64,000 nucleotides of DNA from Gordionus sp. m RMFG-2023 (GCF_954871325.1 NC_088775.1:24963561-25027560); one strand, 5' to 3'. Shown: positions 46,662 to 58,585, numbered from the stretch's first letter. Notes: generated by a model not told the origin, from the sequence alone. Numbers and translations are program-made.

Positions 46662-49300
46662 AAGTATTAATATGATTTGTTGTAACACATTTTCATATTG
46701 TGAAAAAACATTCTTATATAATTATATAACTTTCAATAATTATTGTAAAAATATTTTGATAAAATTTTTTTAAAATTTTTTTAATAATAAGAGTTTTTAA
46801 ACTTTAATGAATATTTACGTAAAAGTTATATATCGAATATAATTTTTTTATGTTTTGGACCCAAGTTTAAGTGGGAAAATGAGAATAAAAATTTTCGAAG
46901 ATTTTTAAAATAATTTTTTTTTAAAATGCATATTTAAAGTATTATTACAATATATTAATGTTACTTTTAGTTATCTAAAGAATGGAAATCAGGATAAGAA
47001 ATTTGATAATTTCTTAATAAACATAAGTGAAAGAAAATTCGAATTTAGGGTTTTCAGATAATTCTTATTTTTTTTTGGTTTTAAAATTAAATAAAATATA
47101 AAATTTCCTAAAATGACGCATACCAAAAATCATCGAGATGTGCCACCAACCATTCTACCCATAACGGAAGCCCCGACACTTCAATTTAACTTTCCGTAAT
47201 TATTGTAAAAACTTGTTGAGAAAAATACATCCTTTTTTAAAAAAATTTTAAAAACTTGAAAGAAAATTTTAAGAAACACATTATATTTTTAAAAACTTCC
47301 GGTAATTAACTTAAATTAAAACCTATAAAAATTCTTTCTTAAATTTGCGACAATTTTAATTTTAAACTTCTATATTTTATAATTTATAATTAAAAACTAT
47401 ATTTCCATTTTTTGAAATGTCAAATTTTACTATCGCTAGTATTTTGAATCTATCTCCAGTTTCAGGTTTGTTAATATAATATTCTATTATTTACTAACCT
47501 TATATATAAAATTCTAGATACACCTAATGAAACTTTTAATTCTCTCGGGGGGTTATCTGAAATAACAAATAGATACCAAAGTTATTCACCTATCCCATCA
47601 AATTCCCTTAGATGCCTAACTGACATTACAAATTGATGTTATTCGAATATTCAAGAGCAACCAAATTTTGATCTTATTCATTTGAAGAAAAAAAATGGTA
47701 ATTGGAGCGATGAAAAAATGGAATTGGCTAAAATATGGCTGAGCAAACCAATTGATGATCAGCCCAATGCAAAGACAATTGCCCATGATCTAAATTTATC
47801 CACTGGTTCGGTTTATCGTTTCAAACGGGAAACTTTTCCTGAATATTACGACGACCTTTTATCTGATTATATAATAAAACAACGAGGGCGGAAGAAGAAA
47901 GACACTACAGAACTTCAATCGCATATAGCTGAATTGTTTGGTAATAATAACGGCTATACAATCAAAAATATTATAGAACATTTACCGGCCACATCTAAGG
48001 TTGAGCGAGTCAGCTATATCCAAATGCATTAAATTAATGGGCTGGAGTCGGAAAAGGGTTGGGAAAGAACCCGATAGGAGAAACTCTCCAGATGTAATTC
48101 AAATTCGAAAGGAATATTGTGACAAGATGATAAATATTTCTTTTGGAAATGCATACTTCTTGGACGAGACAGGGTTTAATACCCATATTATTTCTCATTA
48201 TGGGTGGGCACCTTTAGGGAAACGGCCATCTGTTAAATTACCTCCCTCCAAGGGGAAAAATATATCAGTCCTAAGCACAATAGGAATAAGTGGATTGAAA
48301 AAATTGACAATAATAGATGGGGCTTTTACTGCGATAAAATTCAAGGCATACCTGGATGAATTATTCGCACTTTTACCATCAAATTCATTACTTATAATGG
48401 ATAATGCTCCTATACATCGAGCGAGGATAATTAGTGAGAATTATCCAAATATCATATTTTTGGCACCCTATTCGCCGCAATTAAATCCGATAGAAAATTT
48501 TTTCGGAGTAATTAAAAATCAATATAGATCAAATTCTCCTAAACCCAATAACCGAAATGAAGTTATTTCAATTGTTACGAGTATTTTAGGCAATTATTTT
48601 ACATATAATTTTTCAAATTTTTATTCTCACACCATAAAGTTTATTTAAGAGGGAATTCGATGCATTCCTTTAAATTATTGAATTTGTAATTGATTTATAT
48701 TGTGCAATATTTTATTTACAAAGAATAAATAAATAATAAATGTTTTTTTTTATTTTGGTGTTTCGAATTGGTCATAAAAAATTCTAAACAAATAAGAATT
48801 ATCTGAAAACCCATAATTCGAGTTTTCACTCATGTTTATTTAAGAAATTATTCAAATTTCTTATCCTGATTTCCATTCTTTGGATAGCTAAAAGTAAAAT
48901 TAAAATATTGGAATAATTCTTTAAATTTAAAAAGATATTGTAAAAATCTTAGAAAATTTCTTTTATAATATCTTTTAAAATTCTTATTTTTCCACTTATA
49001 AACTTATGTCCAAAACATAAAAAAACTATATTCGATTCATAACTTTGACGTTAGTCTTCATTAAAGTATAAGAACTTTATTATTAAAAATTTTTTTGAAT
49101 TCTCATTTTTCCACTTAAACTTGTGTCCAAAAAAAACTATTTGATTCATAACTTTGATGTTAGTCTTCATTAAAGTTTAAAAACTTTAAAAAAAAATTTT
49201 ATCAAAATGTTTTTTACAATAATTATGGAAAGTTATTTAACTATATAAGAATATTTTTTCACATTATGAAAATGTGTTACAACAAATCATATTAATACTG
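46662..49300 (+). mobile_element. Tc1/IS630-like element H inside the satellite hairpin
   Basis: Ends AGTATTAATATGATTTGTTG inverted on both sides, with TA at 46,660-46,661 and 49,301-49,302. The inverted ends run about 400 bp (through TTCTTATATA, CAGGATAAGAAATTTGA and GGGTTTTCAGATAATTCTTA). The right end is longer because of an internal tandem duplication (48,990-49,190, with ATTCATAACTTTGAnGTTAG twice). The interior encodes a DDE transposase. Confidence 0.82.
47417..48648 (+). pseudogene. Tc1/IS630-like DDE transposase of element H (DD30E), two breaks
   Basis: The start MSNFTIASILNLSPVS is followed by a likely 52-bp intron (47,466-47,517), then a linker and a helix-turn-helix region (AKTIAHDLNLSTGSVYRFKR; SESAISKCIKLMGWSRKR). 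Next come the catalytic motifs YFLDETGFNTH (Asp 1), LIMDNAPIHRAR (Asp 2) and LAPYSPQLNPIENFFG (Glu). A TGA interrupts the linker near 47,636 and a frame shift lies near 48,000, just before SESAISK. The spacing between the second Asp and the Glu is 30 residues, as in element B. The catalytic domain from 48,001 on is one uninterrupted frame of over 200 codons. Confidence 0.85.
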
Positions 49301-50150
49301 TATGTCAAAAAAATTTAAAAACTACTATTATGACAATTGTCACTTTTCTATGGTACATCTTCACTAAATTTTATTTTAACATGTTATCAGTACTTATTTT
49401 AACATATTTTCGTCAAAAAAATTCAAAAAACTTTAAAATCTACGATTATGACAATTGTCACTTTTCTATGGTAAATCTTCACTAAATTTTATTTAAACAT
49501 GTTATCAATACTTATTTTAACATATTTTCGTCAAAAAAATTAAAAAAACTTTGAAAATAACAATTATGACAATTGTCACATGGTACATCTTCACTAAATT
49601 ATTATTTAAACATGTTATCAATACTTATTTTAATCTATTTTAGTCAAAATACTTTAAAAATAACGATTATGACAATTGTTTGTCACTTTTCTATGGTACA
49701 TCTTCACTAAATTTTATTTAAATATGTTATCAATACTTATTTTAATCTGTTTTCGTCAAAAAAAATCAAAAACTTTAAAAATAACGATTATGACAATTGT
49801 CACATTAAAATATTATCCTTAAAAAGATTATATAAAATAACATCAAAAAAGTTTAATATAAATATTTTTTAAAATTATTTAAAAAAAACACCTCATTTAA
49901 TAAAAAAATTGATAAAAAAAAATTATAAAAGATTTCACCTAAAAGATTGTTTTTTTATCTAATAAAATTTACAATATAATTCCTCAATAAAAGATGTATT
50001 TACAAAGAAGATTGTGAAAATCACTAATAAATTATATTAAAAAGAATATTTCATTTTTACAATAGCAGCATATTATTTTTTTTATTAAAAAACATCAAAT
50101 AAATAAATTTATTTTCATTTCAAAATATAACAATATAAATAAAAAATATT

Positions 50151-50747
50151 AAATCATATCATGTTTATTTGTTGATAATAATAAAAAAATACATCCATCC
50201 TTACAGCTGTTCATGGAATCAAAGCTATACAAATAAATTCTTATCATATTTCCAATTGAAATCCTTTTAAAAACAATAAATAAATGATTGAAATTTATAT
50301 ACCTCCTGCACGTATAACTTCATAGTTTATAACAAGCTTACTCTTATTGAAACTATTTACAACACATCAAGGAAATAAAAATACAACACTTACATGCACT
50401 ATACATATTTAAATATTCTGACCCCTTCTACAACTTTAAAACCCTCTAATTTTCCCCCACCACCTACATCAATATCTTCAGAGCTATAAAACATTTTCAA
50501 TGAAATAAAAATAAACACTCACTGGTACAATAAATAATTAATTATTCTGCACTCATCTACAACAAAACCCATATAATCTAACAATCCATCACCAAAAATC
50601 TCAAAAATACAAACAAATGGTTCATGTGGTCCTTGTCCTAATATTTGTCAAGCAAAATTTTGATAACTATTCCTACATATATTCCAAAATTAATGGATAA
50701 TACATGCCTAAATAGCTATGTGAAGCAAGAATACAACAATTATAAGT
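50151..50747. other. Possible 5' untranslated region of the LINE
   Basis: After the hairpin end the composition turns C-richer on the plus strand (CCCACCACCTACATC, CACTCATCTACAAC), as in the LINE that follows. No open frame was recognised. The LINE 5' boundary cannot be fixed. Confidence 0.35.
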
Positions 50748-53568
50748 TTGGAAACTATAATCCAAATGCATAATTTATGCCCCTCTTGCCATAAATATAC
50801 TAAAATTACCAAAGCTAGAAAGTTTCAAGTTCATGGCCCTCCATCCTCTAGATGCCTAGGTTCAGGGTTACCATGCATAACACCTACAGATCCTCCTCCA
50901 TTCAGCCTATTAAATTTAGCAAGCCATCCCCTGCCTATTGTTGCTACCAACTTGCCCCCTAGTCAGCAAACTCCCAACTTACAATCATGGGCCAATGATT
51001 TTTTATCAGTACCCAATGTTTCCACCATATCCCGTATTCCGCGTGGTGCTCGCAATTCTTTTGCAGAATCCTTTAACAAGTTAATCCTATTAACAGTAAA
51101 CAATCCTGCAAACCTATCAAATTGGAAAAACTTACTAAGTTTTACTATTTCCACCCTTAAAATTCCCGATAATAAAAATATCCAATTATCTAAACACATT
51201 AAAACTTCAATATCTCTTTTCAAACCTGACTCTATTCCAACCCCTACACCTCAGACCCACCAATCCAATCCACTCCCTATTGCCCATAAGGCTAAAATAG
51301 TTTCAAACAAAATAAACAGCCTTAATATTCAGCCCTTCGGATCATGACCTCTGAAGATTCCTTAGCTCCAAACAATGAGTCCACTCTAGAAGCCTTGCTT
51401 CTAAAACACCCTTCATGTGATTCAGAATTTGCCTTCTCAAGCCAAAACGATCATATAGCCCCTGAAATCAACTCTGATGAGACGATCAAAGCTGTCAGAG
51501 CTTTCAAAAGAGACTCTTCTGGAGGCCTTGATGGCATTCGTGCTATTTTCATCCAAGACATTTTAAAACCTAACATATCATGCAAAACCCTCTTGCAGAA
51601 CCTTACCAGGTTATTAAATTTAATTCTTAATGGGCCCCTCCCACCACCTATCATTCCTATTCTCTTTGGTGCCCGCCTTATAGCCCTCAAAAAAAAGGAT
51701 GGAGGTATCCGCCCAATTGCTGTTGGGTCGTTCTTCAGAAGGACTATCTCTAAGATCATTGCCTCACGAATAAAGGAATCTCTTTCTTCATTCCTGTCGC
51801 CAGCTAGGGTTTGGTGTACCTGGAGGATCTGAAATTTCGGCCCATCTTGCTCGCATTACCCTCTCAAATAATATTCCTGACTGTCGTTTTAAAACTTGAT
51901 TTCAAAAATGCTTTCAATACAATCAAACGTCAATATTTCGTTCCCTTGTTTTGCCACAAATATCCTCAATATTCTACATACATTCTCAACAGTTACTCTA
52001 GCCCTACTTTTTTAAAGTACAATAACAACATAATAAAATCTCAGGAGGGAATCCAACAAGGAGACCCCTTAGGCCCAGCCCTTTTTTGCATCGGGATACA
52101 CAAGATAATCCTAGATATTCAATCTATATCTAACCTCACTCTAAATTCCTGGTACCTCGATGACGGTATAGTCTCAGGCAACCTCTCCACAGTCATGTCC
52201 ATTCCCCCCATCATTGAAAATCTCTCTTATATAACAGGACTATCTCTCAACTTCCCCAAATGTGAGATTTGCTTCTTAAACTCTACAACATCCATCCCTT
52301 CAGAAACCACATTCCTCGCCATCAACAGAGAAGAGATGACACATCTTGGATCACCGATAGGGGGTGAAAAAGCAATCGAAACTTTTTTAAACAAATCCCT
52401 GGACAATTTATCTAATTTAAACTCACTTTTTAATTACCCACCCGCTCATCAATCCTTTTTTTTAATCAAAAACTATTTTAATATACCCAAAATCCTCTAT
52501 GCCCTGAGATCCTCACCGATCTTCAAATGCAGCCATTTGCTAGTTTCCCACGAAACCCAAATTAAGGATCTCCTAGAAAACATATTAAACCTTAAATTCT
52601 CCAATTAATCTTGGCTCCAGGCCACTCTTCCATGCAAGTCTGGTGGTATTGGTATCCGATCCCTCTTACAACTTTCCCTCTCAGCCTTCATCTCATCTCG
52701 TCTTGCTGCTCAATCTATTATCGACAATGGATCTACTCCTTCAGATACTGACCTCTCACAGGCCCTCACCTCTTGGGACAACAACTGCTCTCCCACCCTT
52801 AGCCGTCCCGCTTCCAGTACCCAAAAAGACTGGGATGCTCCTCTGATCGCCCGTTCCGTTGAATATCTTATTTCGAACAGGCCCTTTGAGGAAAATCCCA
52901 ATAATTTGGTACTAAATGCAAACTCTGGCTACGAATGGTTGGAAGCCATCCCCAGCGCCAATCTTGGTCTCCTCATGACTGGCGAACAGCTACGTATATC
53001 TATAGCCCTCCGCCTCGGCTGTAATGTCGTAGTTCCCTCCATCTGCATCGATTGTGGTCAGCCCATTGAATCGAAGGCTTACCATCCCTTGCACTGCAAG
53101 TTCTCCCGTGGACGACAACCTCGTCATAAATCTATCAATAACATTTTACTAGCCGCCCTCAAAAAAGTTAATATCCCATCTACCATCGAACCAGTGGGTC
53201 TTTCAAACGAATACGCCATATGCCCGGATGGTATTTCTCTCATACCCTGGTCTAATGGTCTTCCGCTAACATGGGATTACACTTGCGTTGATTTTGCTGC
53301 CAAGTCTAACCTCTCATTTTCTGCTATCGAAAAGGCAGAAATCCTTAAAAAAAATAAATACGCTTGCCTCGCCAACACTATGTTCATTCCTATCGTTACC
53401 AATACCCTAGGCATGTTTGGAAACGAGGCCCTCAATTTCATTAAAATTATAGGAAAAAAAATGAGACAGATCTCAGGGGACCCCAATGAAGGATTTTACC
53501 TTCGCCAGCAGATTTCCCTAGAAATTTGCCGGTCTAATTTTTTAAGTATTCACTCTTCTCTTGGATGA
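50748..53568 (+). pseudogene. LINE polyprotein: zinc-binding N-terminus, reverse transcriptase, restriction-like endonuclease
   Basis: N-terminal part (50,748-51,347) has LCPSCHKYTK and SRCLGSGLPC. The next part starts at an overlapping ATGA (51,344) with SEDSLAPNNESTLEALLLKH, FKRDSSGGLDGI and GARLIALKKKDGGIRPIAVG. After frame changes near 51,810 and 51,890 come LDFKNAFNTIKR, GIQQGDPLGPALF and the catalytic YLDDG. A TAA at 52,606 precedes SWLQATLPCKSGGIGIRS in the same frame. The C-terminus has CIDCG...HPLHC (CCHC), RQPRHKSIN, then CPDGISLIPW and TWDYTCVD, the PD..D core of a restriction-like endonuclease. Domain order fits R2-like LINEs. With three or four interruptions it is probably inactive. 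Confidence 0.82.
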
Positions 53569-53775
53569 TATATACCCCCCCCCCTTTTTAAAACCCATAT
53601 ATTTTTTTTATAGTCTTTTTTAATGTCTTCATAGATCATATATATATTATATATTTCTTTTTTTTTATATTTAATTTTTAATATATCCATTTTAATATAT
53701 ATTTTTTAATCCTCTGTAATTTTAATGAAAATCAAAAAATAAAATACAGTTTAATATAAAAAAAAAAATATATTT
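50748..53775 (+). mobile_element. R2-like (RLE-class) non-LTR retrotransposon
   Basis: Coding region 50,748-53,568 plus a 3' tail ending in an A-rich run near 53,760-53,772. It lies inside the 9.1-kb element, to the right of the satellite hairpin. Codon use and base composition (C-rich third positions) differ sharply from the AT-rich surroundings, which suggests recent arrival or a separate history. No 5' duplication was identified. Confidence 0.8.
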
Positions 53776-53950
53776 ACATTAAATATAAATAAAATAAATT
53801 GTTTTACTATAATAAATAAATAATAATTAATGATAGGCATCGATGCAGAATTTTTAACTAATTTATATTAGCCAATTTTTATACTTAGCCGATTTTTAGG
53901 CCTAGCCTTATTAGGCTTAGGTGTAGTTTTTAGCCGATTACGCAACACTA

Positions 53951-54793
53951 GATGATATAATTAAACTTTTAACAAATTATTACTCTAGGAAAACGAATTT
54001 TATGCTAGAGATATCATTTTTTTAAAACGGAACAAGAAAAAGGAGAAACGATTACAGAATATATAAATAAAATAAAAGCAAATACGTGTGATTTTAAAGA
54101 TATGTATAATACAGTATTGCCGGATAAATTAGTGTCGGGAATTACGAATGAAAAAATATTGATGAAGCTAATCAACACTCCAGACTTGACATGGGAAAGG
54201 GCTGTACAAATTGCTACCTCAATGGAGACAACGGAAATGATTTCGCATGCAAAATTATCTGCAGGAAAGAATTAAATGTAAAAACAGTTATAAGGGCGCA
54301 GTATGACAAGTGTAAACCATTATTTGTTAATATTGTGAATTAGAAAACCATATAAAATCAAAGTTCCAAAATTTTGTGGAATAAATGGACATCTACAGAA
54401 AGTATGCAGGAAGAATCGTGGTAAGAAAGAATATATTCGAACGATAGATGTCCAGGAAAAGAAGCGAGAATAAAGATTCATCAGAGGAGTCGCGGAAAAA
54501 ATTTGAAATGAAATTATTGATAGATAAAATATATATTAATTTTTTAATTGACACCAGGATCGACAATTTACCGTTTAAAAATACCAGTAACAAAAACGGA
54601 TATTATTTTAAAATCATATAATATTAAAGATTATTCTAGGTATATGTAAATTACCCATTAATTATAAGAATAAAATTATATATAATTGTAAACAATGGTA
54701 TTAATTTGATAGGTATCGCCGATCGTGCCTGCACTAAAAAAAAGATGGATCCTTGAGAATTTGTGGTGATTTTCGACAGACGGTTAATTCAAA
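53951..54793 (+). mobile_element. Fossil Ty3-like LTR retroelement, right piece (gag, protease-like and start of reverse transcriptase)
   Basis: Continues the fossil interrupted at 44,879. Gag-like, protease-like and early reverse-transcriptase-like stretches can be recognised in order. It is then cut off at about 54,793, where a GGTCG repeat begins. It is broken, with several interruptions, and has no 3' LTR in the window. Confidence 0.6.
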
Positions 54794-54984
54794 TAGTGTT
54801 GTTAAAACGCCGCGAGTCGCGACCCCGACCCAAAGTTCAGGTCTTTTTTCGACCTAGACCCGAGTTCAAGCCGAAAAAACGACCTCGACCCAAAATGGTC
54901 GTTTTTTTCGACTCAGACTTGCAGTTTGGGTCGTTTTTACGACTCAGACTTGAAGTTTGGTCGTTTTTTTCGACTCAGACTTGA
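54794..54984. repeat. GGTCGTTTTT/CGACCCGACC array, one end of an element
   Basis: Starts TAGTGTTGTTAAAACGCCG, like hAT ends elsewhere in the window, then CGACCCAAA, TTTTCGACCTAGACC and several GACTCAGACTTGAAGTTTGG units. No inverted partner was found, so this may be a truncated element or the left end of a larger one. The open frame across it is repeat-derived. Confidence 0.5.
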
Positions 54985-56939
54985 AGTTTATTTTTTAAGG
55001 CAAATATGTAAAAATATATTTTGCAAACATGTTAAATTATAATTTCAGTGAAGATGTACCATAGGAAAGTGACAATTGTCATAATCATCATTTTTGAACT
55101 TTTTTAGACAAATGGGTAAAAATATATTATGTAAACATGTTAAATTTAAATTTCAGTGAAGATGTACCATAGGAAAGTGACAATTTTCATAATCGTCATT
55201 TTTCAACTTTTTTGAATTTTTTTTAGACAAATGGGTAAAAATATATTTTGTAAACATGTTAAATTTAAATTTCAGTGAAGATATACAATAGGAAAGTGAC
55301 AATTGTCATAATCGTCCTTTTTTCAATTTTTTTATGGCAAATGAGTAAAAATAATAAGATTTTTACTATTTGATTAAATAGAGTTTAAAAATAATTATGA
55401 CTTTTATCACTTTTCTATGGCTTTTATTGAAATTTTAATTAATTAGTTTATAATTTATATTTCAACCATTTTCTTCAAAATATTCCAAATAAATTATCAA
55501 CATGGCTATTTTTATTTTTTCAAGGTTTTTTTATCACTGAAAAATTGATTTAACATGTTTACAAAATTTATTTTTACCCATTTGCCTTAAAAAAATTCAA
55601 AAAAGTTTAAAATGACGATTATTACAATTGTCACTTTCCTATGGTACACCCTTAATGAAATTTTGATTTAACATGTTTACAAAATTTTACCCATTTGCCT
55701 TAAAAAATCGAAATAGTTCAAAAATGACGATTATGACAATTATCACTTTCCTATGGTACATCTTCACTGAAATTTAAATTTAACATGTTTACAAAATATA
55801 TTTTTACCCATTTGTCTAAAAAAAATTCAAAAAAGTTCAAAAATGACGATTATGACAATTGTCACTTTCCTAAGGATCTTCAATGAAATTTAACATGTTT
55901 ACAAAATATATTATTACCCATTTGTCTAAAAAAATTCAAAAATGACGATTATGACAATTGTCACTTTCAAGGTACATCTTCAATGAAATTTTAATTTAAC
56001 ATGTTTACAAAATATATTTTTGCCCATTTGCCTTAAAAAAATTGAAAAAAGTTCAAAAATGACAATTATGACAATTGTCACTTTCCTATGGTACATCTTC
56101 ACCGAAATTTAAATTTAACATGTTTACAAAATATATTTTTACCCATTTGTCTAAAAAAAATTCAAAAAAGTTCAAAAATGACGATTATGACAATTGTCAC
56201 TCTCCTAAGGTACATCTTCAATGGAATTTTAATTTAACATATTTACAAAATATATTTTTACTTTGCCTTAAAAAAATTGAAAAAAGTTCAAAAATGACGA
56301 TTATGACTAGGCCTAAAACGAAATATTTGTTATTTGATATTCGATTCGTATTTTACGAATACGAATAACACAATTATTCGATTCGAAATTTCGAATCGAA
56401 TATGAATAATGAGGAAAATTATTTGTTTATTCGAAATTATTTATATATAAATATTCCTAATTATTCGCAAATTTTTTATTGCAAGTAAAATAAAAAGAAG
56501 TAATTAAGTGGATATCATTTCGTTTTATTTTATTTCCTATTATCAAATATCAAATCATAACAAATATTTGCTGAAAAAGTTTAATGGAAGAAAAGGAAAA
56601 GCTTCAAAGTAAAATATAATTATTTTATTTTGATTGTTTCTCTTTAATCATTTTTGATGTTATTGAACAAGTCAAAACATTTTTATAGAGTGTGCCTCTT
56701 TCCCATATTCTCGAGCTCCTGACAAATAAATAACTAAAATTTTTTGACTAGTTCTTATTATTTGATTAGGAAAATCCTTTTCCCATTTAGTAACCGGTAA
56801 CAGATTAAATCATGGGGAAATTTTTCTTATATTATTTTTTTTTTATTTTTTTTTTTTAATATTTTTTTTTTTTTAAATTTTTTATTTATTTTTTTTAGAT
56901 TGTCTGGATTTTGGTAGAAATTTGGCGTATTTTTAGATA

Positions 56940-57075
56940 TTTTTTTGATAAATAAATATCGTGTGGATTTTGAAGGAAATTTTTTGATAAATAAATATCG
57001 TGTGGATTTTAACGGGAATTTTTTGATAAATAAATATCGTGTGGATTTTGAAGGAAATTTTTTGATACAATATCA
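56940..57075. repeat. Tandem repeat, about 42 bp x 3
   Basis: Three copies of a unit beginning TTGATAAATAAATATCGTGT. Part of the MITE interior. Confidence 0.88.
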
Positions 57076-57224
57076 AAGTTTTTTAAATTTAACATTTTAC
57101 CTCTTTATGGATAACATAGAACTATTTTTGTTTTTCCTTAAAAATATATATATCTATATTATCATTGTATATATGTTATATTTATTCAAATAAATTGATT
57201 AATTATTTAGTATACCTATTTTTA

Positions 57225-57518
57225 TTAAATTCTTAAATATACTTCTTTTTTTTCTAAATTCTTAAATATACTCTTTTTTTCTAAATTCTTAAATATACTC
57301 GTTCTTTCTAAATTCTTAAATATACTCTTTTTTTCTAAATTCTTAAATATACTCTTTTTTTCTAAATTCTTAAATATACTCTTTTTTTCTAAATTCTTAT
57401 AATATACTCTTTTTTTCTAAATTCCTAAATATACTCTTTTTTTCTAAATTCTTAAATATACTCTTTTTTTCTAAATTCTTAAATATACTCTTTTTTTCTA
57501 AATTCTTAAATATACTTA
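57225..57518. repeat. Tandem repeat, about 25 bp x 11-12
   Basis: Units of TTCTTAAATATACTC followed by TTTTTTTCTAAA, with minor variants. A minisatellite inside the MITE. Confidence 0.92.
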
Positions 57519-58585
57519 AGATTTTTTTTAAATTTAAAAATAATAATAAATAAAAAAATATATTTTAAAAAAAATAAATAAAAAAAAAATATTAAAAAAA
57601 AATAAATAAAAAAAAAATAATATATGAAAATTTCCCCATGATTTAATCTGTTACCCATTGTCATAATCACCTCTAAAAATTATATTAATAATTAAATAAA
57701 GGAAATTTATGCTACTAAAGTATTTTTATATATTAAATAAAATCTATAATGAAATACTTTCTAAAATTTTGTTATATTTTATATGCAAATATTTAAAATG
57801 TAGATATTTTAAATAGATTATAATTTTAAAAATTCTATTTTGTCATAATCACCTTCACCTCTATCTTATAAAATGATATTAATAATAAAAATAAATACAT
57901 GATTAAATAAAGGAAATTTATGCTACTAAAGTATTTTTAATAAATAAAATCTATAATGAAATACTTTCTAAAATTTTGTTATATTTTATATGCAAATATT
58001 TAAAATGTAGATATTTTAAATAGATTATAATTTTAAAAATTTTATTTTGTCATAATCACCTTCACTAAATATTTTTTTATAAGCAATTCTAATTCTAAAA
58101 ATCGGATATTTTGGTCAATTTGTTTGGTTAACGTTATATGAAATCATTGGGTTTTATTTCGTTTATTTTCTATAAATTTTTATATTGTAATGACAATTAG
58201 TTTAGAGAATCCTTAAAAGTGTCATCTTTAAATATCTGTAAAATTTTCTTTGCAAAATATTTTATAAGCTTTAGAAAAATTTTCGAATCGAATCGAATAT
58301 TCAACGAATCAAACGAATAATGATTTTATTATTCGTACGAATACGAATAGCGCAATTATTGGATTCGAAAATTCGAATAATAGTATTATTCGATTTGATT
58401 CATTTTTTTGTAGGCCTAATTATGACAATTGTTTCCTATGGTACATCTTCACTGAAATTTAAAATGTTTACAAAATATATTTTAACCCATTTGTCAAAAA
58501 AAAATTCAAAAAAGTTCAAAAATGACGATTATGACTATTGTCACTTTCCTATGGTACATCTTCACCGAAATTTAAATTTAACATG

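Larger units (their letters stand above)
45005..50150. mobile_element. Satellite hairpin (foldback-like), locus 2, containing a Tc1-like element
   Basis: Outer arms match in inverted orientation from TTATATTGTTATATTTTGAA (45,010; inverse near 50,135) through TATGCTGCTATTGTAAAAAT and TTAGTGATTTTCACAATCTT to the satellite. Satellite units run forward at 45,430-46,060 and reverse at 46,440-46,655 and 49,310-49,810. The reverse block is split by the Tc1-like element at 46,662-49,300. A small MITE (45,113-45,231) interrupts the left arm only. Confidence 0.82.
44880..53950. mobile_element. 9.1-kb element with TCGGCTAA end arrays, inserted in the Ty3-like fossil
   Basis: The left end AAGTATTGCGTAATCGGTTA and the right end, inverse of TAGTGTTGCGTAATCGGCTA, flank arrays of TAGCCGATT/GGCTAAGCC motifs. 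Flanks gatgataa (44,872-44,879) and gatgatat (53,951-53,958) match at 7 of 8. The retroelement reads on at the same point on the other side. The interior holds the satellite hairpin with a Tc1-like element (45.0-50.15 kb) and a LINE (50.7-53.8 kb). No transposase of its own was seen. Confidence 0.78.
56796..57655. mobile_element. Longer MITE with GGTAACAGATTAAATCATGG ends
   Basis: 860 bp. Both inverted ends match those of the 119-bp MITE at 45,113, including the inner AGATTGTCTnGATTTTGGTAG piece. The interior is built of tandem repeats and T/A runs. Flanks do not show a clear duplication. An open frame at 56,945-57,193 comes from the tandem repeat. Confidence 0.75.
56308..58418. mobile_element. 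Element with ATTCGAAT/CGAATA end arrays
   Basis: 2,111 bp, ends TAGGCCTA and its inverse, with ATTCGAATCGAATA-type arrays inside each end (56,330-56,470 and 58,280-58,400). A perfect 8-bp duplication, attatgac, lies at 56,300-56,307 and 58,419-58,426. It contains a nested MITE (56,796-57,655) and a direct duplication of about 175 bp (57,660-57,855 and 57,845-58,065, both with TTTATGCTACTAAAGTATTT). No transposase was seen. Confidence 0.82.

Noticed and set aside
54763-54984. Open frame of 73 codons rich in RPRP motifs
   Set aside because: It runs from the end of the Ty3-like fossil into a GGTCG repeat array; the composition is explained by the repeat.
56945-57193. 82-codon open frame with repeated INKYRVDF motif
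   Set aside because: Produced by the 42-bp tandem repeat inside the MITE.
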